Source of the DNA: JBBDMC01 sp964441935
GTDB lineage: Bacteria > Pseudomonadota > Alphaproteobacteria > Rhizobiales > Kaistiaceae
Direction: 5' to 3'
DNA: 14,178 bases
NCBI GenBank assembly: GCA_964441935.1
Contig: CAYTXI010000063.1
Span: 1-14,178, forward strand
Shown: piece after piece, positions 12,593 through 14,178 of the stretch
Layout: every line of letters begins with the position of its first letter
Position numbering within the stretch: the first letter of the stretch is position 1
Position numbers and translations under genes: made by a program
Notes under the pieces: model-generated
Told to the model about the DNA's origin: nothing
The model's input: the letters and a program-made list of their open reading frames with translations, nothing else
Database searches by the model: none

Positions 12593-14029
12593 TCAAGCGC
12601 CGCCGGTGCCGCGGTCGCCGACGTAGGCGATTCTGAGCATGTTGGTCGCACCGGGAGTGCCCAGGGGAACGCCGGCGGTGATGATGATGCGCTGGCCGGG
12701 CTGGGCGAAGCCCTGCTGCAGCGTCACGGAGCAGGCGCGGTCGACCATGCCCTCGAGGCTGTCCGGCTCCTCGCCGTAGACGCAGTGGAGGCCCCAGACC
12801 AACGCAAGTCGCCGCGCCGTGGCGATCACGGGGGACAGCGCGACGATCGGGATCTGGGGGCGCTCGCGCGCGGCGCGAATAGCGGTGGTGCCAGAGGCGG
12901 TGTAGCAGCAGATCGCTGCGAGGTTCAGTGTCTCGCCGATCTGGCGGGCGGCGGCGGAAATCGCGTCGGCCGCGGTGGGCTCCGGCTCGGTACGCTGGGC
13001 GCGCAGGATCTGGACGTAGTTCGGGTCGCGCTCGACCTCAGATGCGATGCGGTCCATGGTCGCCACCGCCTCGACCGGGTAGGCGCCGGCCGCCGATTCG
13101 GCCGACAGCATGATGGCGTCGGCGCCCTCGAAAACCGCGGTGGCCACGTCGGAGACCTCGGCGCGGGTCGGCACCGGCGCGGTGATCATCGATTCCAACA
13201 TCTGGGTGGCGACAACAACCGGCTTGCCGGCGCGGCGCGCGGCGCGGGTAAGCTGCTTCTGGATGCCGGGCACGCGCTCGAGCGGCAACTCGACGCCGAG
13301 GTCGCCACGGGCGACCATCAGCGCGTCGGCATGATCGACGATGGCTTCGATGTGCTCGACCGCCTGAGGCTTCTCGATCTTGGCGAGGACGCCGGCCTTG
13401 CCGCGCGCGACCTTGCGCACCTCGGCCAAGTCCTCCGGCCGCTGGATGAACGACAGCGCGATCCAGTCGGCGCCCGCGTTTACCGCGGCCTCGAGGTCGG
13501 AGCGGTCCTTCGGAGTGAGCGCGCCGAAGGCCACGATGGTGTCGGGGGTCGCGATCCCCTTGCGGTCGGCGAGCGCGTTGCCGACCTCGACAACGGTCAC
13601 CGCCCGCTCCTTGCTCGCCTCGGTTACGCGCAAACGGACCTTGCCGTCGTCGAGAAACAGTCGATGGCCGGGCCGCAAAGCTGCCAGGACTTCGGGATGG
13701 GGCACCTCGACACGCTCGGACGAGCCGGGGGAGGGATCGGAGTCGAGGACGAACGCCTGGCCGGGTGCGATGACGGCGTCGTGGTTGGCGAAGGCGCCGA
13801 TGCGCAGCTTGGGGCCCTGGAGATCGGCGAGAATGCCGATCGGCTCGGCAAGCTCGGTTTCGACCTCGCGGATGGTCTTGACCAGCCGACGCATGACGTC
13901 GTGGCTGGCGTGGCTCATGTTGATGCGAAACACATCGGCGCCTGCCGTAAACAAGGCGGCGATCGTCTCCTTGTCGGAGGATGCGGGGCCAAGGGTCGCG
14001 AGAATCTTCGCCTTGCGCGTTCGCTTCAT
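12593..14029 (-). CDS. pyk: Pyruvate kinase
   Basis: This 478-residue cytoplasmic enzyme transfers phosphate from phosphoenolpyruvate to ADP at the end of glycolysis. Seen directly are KILATLGPAS (8-17), VFRINMSH with Arg35, ILADLQGPKLRIG (66-78), the B domain (about 80-165), the signature AKIEKPQAVEHI with catalytic Lys217 and the Mg2+ ligand Glu219, MVARGDLGVE with Asp243, ATQMLESM (274-281) and the C-terminal regulatory domain (about 355-478). Length is normal. The start codon overlaps the stop of the upstream DUF1036 gene (TGATG), so the two are translationally coupled. Confidence 0.98.
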   Translation of the reverse strand: MKRTRKAKILATLGPASSDKETIAALFTAGADVFRINMSHASHDVMRRLVKTIREVETELAEPIGILADLQGPKLRIGAFANHDAVIAPGQAFVLDSDPSPGSSERVEVPHPEVLAALRPGHRLFLDDGKVRLRVTEASKERAVTVVEVGNALADRKGIATPDTIVAFGALTPKDRSDLEAAVNAGADWIALSFIQRPEDLAEVRKVARGKAGVLAKIEKPQAVEHIEAIVDHADALMVARGDLGVELPLERVPGIQKQLTRAARRAGKPVVVATQMLESMITAPVPTRAEVSDVATAVFEGADAIMLSAESAAGAYPVEAVATMDRIASEVERDPNYVQILRAQRTEPEPTAADAISAAARQIGETLNLAAICCYTASGTTAIRAARERPQIPIVALSPVIATARRLALVWGLHCVYGEEPDSLEGMVDRACSVTLQQGFAQPGQRIIITAGVPLGTPGATNMLRIAYVGDRGTGGA

Positions 14030-14178
14030 CAGCCGCCGCCGGTTCCCTGCGGTGAGGGCTCGGTCAGCTGGACCGTCCAGCTTCTCTGTTCGCCGGTGTC
14101 GACCTCGAAGAAGCCGTTTCTCTCAAAGCCGCGCGCCACGCAATCCTCGATGCCGTGGATCGTGAACATCTTGTCGCG
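14029..14178 (-). CDS. DUF1036 family protein, C-terminal fragment (partial)
   Basis: The last 49 codons of a gene that enters from beyond the window edge, ending at TGA 14031-14029, which shares one base with the pyk start. The sequence DKMFTIHGIEDC, ARGFERNGFFEVDTGE and SWTVQLTEP matches the C-terminus of DUF1036 proteins, small alphaproteobacterial proteins of unknown function commonly encoded just before pyk. The frame is intact as far as seen. Confidence 0.85.
   Translation of the reverse strand, partial: RDKMFTIHGIEDCVARGFERNGFFEVDTGEQRSWTVQLTEPSPQGTGGG

Overview
This 14.2 kb window reads as chromosomal DNA of a GC-rich alphaproteobacterium, most likely of the order Hyphomicrobiales (Rhizobiales). 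The basis is the CpdR homologue, a class A small heat-shock protein with a structured leader, a zinc-free bL36, the block rpmJ / TPR protein / pyruvate kinase / DUF1036, and TTGACA-type promoters with degenerate -10 boxes. All genes look codon-homogeneous. I see no insertion sequence, prophage or CRISPR array.

Layout. (1) 1-1202, minus: the N-terminal third of the glutamate synthase large subunit (gltB), cut by the window edge. (2) 1203-1712: a gene-free stretch with two short inverted repeats and a possible ECF-type promoter. (3) 1713-4626, plus: a bufferin operon, with two tandem four-cysteine secreted precursor peptides (bufA paralogues), the DUF692/MNIO maturase bufB, its DUF2063 partner bufC and a DoxX-family membrane protein. 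A threonine aldolase follows closely (4658-5713), and a bidirectional terminator closes the unit. (4) 5773-6240, minus: hsp20, with a RpoH-like promoter and a folded leader resembling a ROSE RNA thermometer. (5) 6614-7552, plus: an alpha/beta hydrolase overlapping convergently with hisN-type phosphatase (7536-8324, minus). (6) 8325-8635: an intergenic region carrying an orphan plus-strand Rho-independent terminator, a CCUCC-rich segment and three copies of a TCGCACTGC repeat; I interpret this as a small RNA gene, possibly of the MmgR/alpha-r8 type. (7) 8636-9526, minus: N-formylglutamate amidohydrolase family; 9717-10076, plus: CpdR. (8) 10123-10566, minus: secreted FKBP-type prolyl isomerase. 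(9) 10728-10802: tRNA-Val(GAC) with its promoter. (10) 10831-11577, minus: sulfotransferase. (11) 11799-11924: bL36 with a strong promoter; 11980-12579: secreted TPR protein. (12) 12593-14029, minus: pyruvate kinase, translationally coupled to an upstream DUF1036 gene that runs off the window.

How the genes work together. The bufferin operon is the most notable system: two precursors are exported after BufB/BufC act on their cysteines, and the family is linked to copper or other thiophilic-metal stress. The sRNA candidate and the hsp20 leader are the main RNA-level signals. The remaining genes are housekeeping functions (nitrogen assimilation, glycolysis, histidine synthesis, cell-cycle proteolysis, translation). 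The most interesting items are the duplicated bufferin precursors, the 14-bp hairpin that separates them from the maturase gene, the putative sRNA and the ROSE-like leader.
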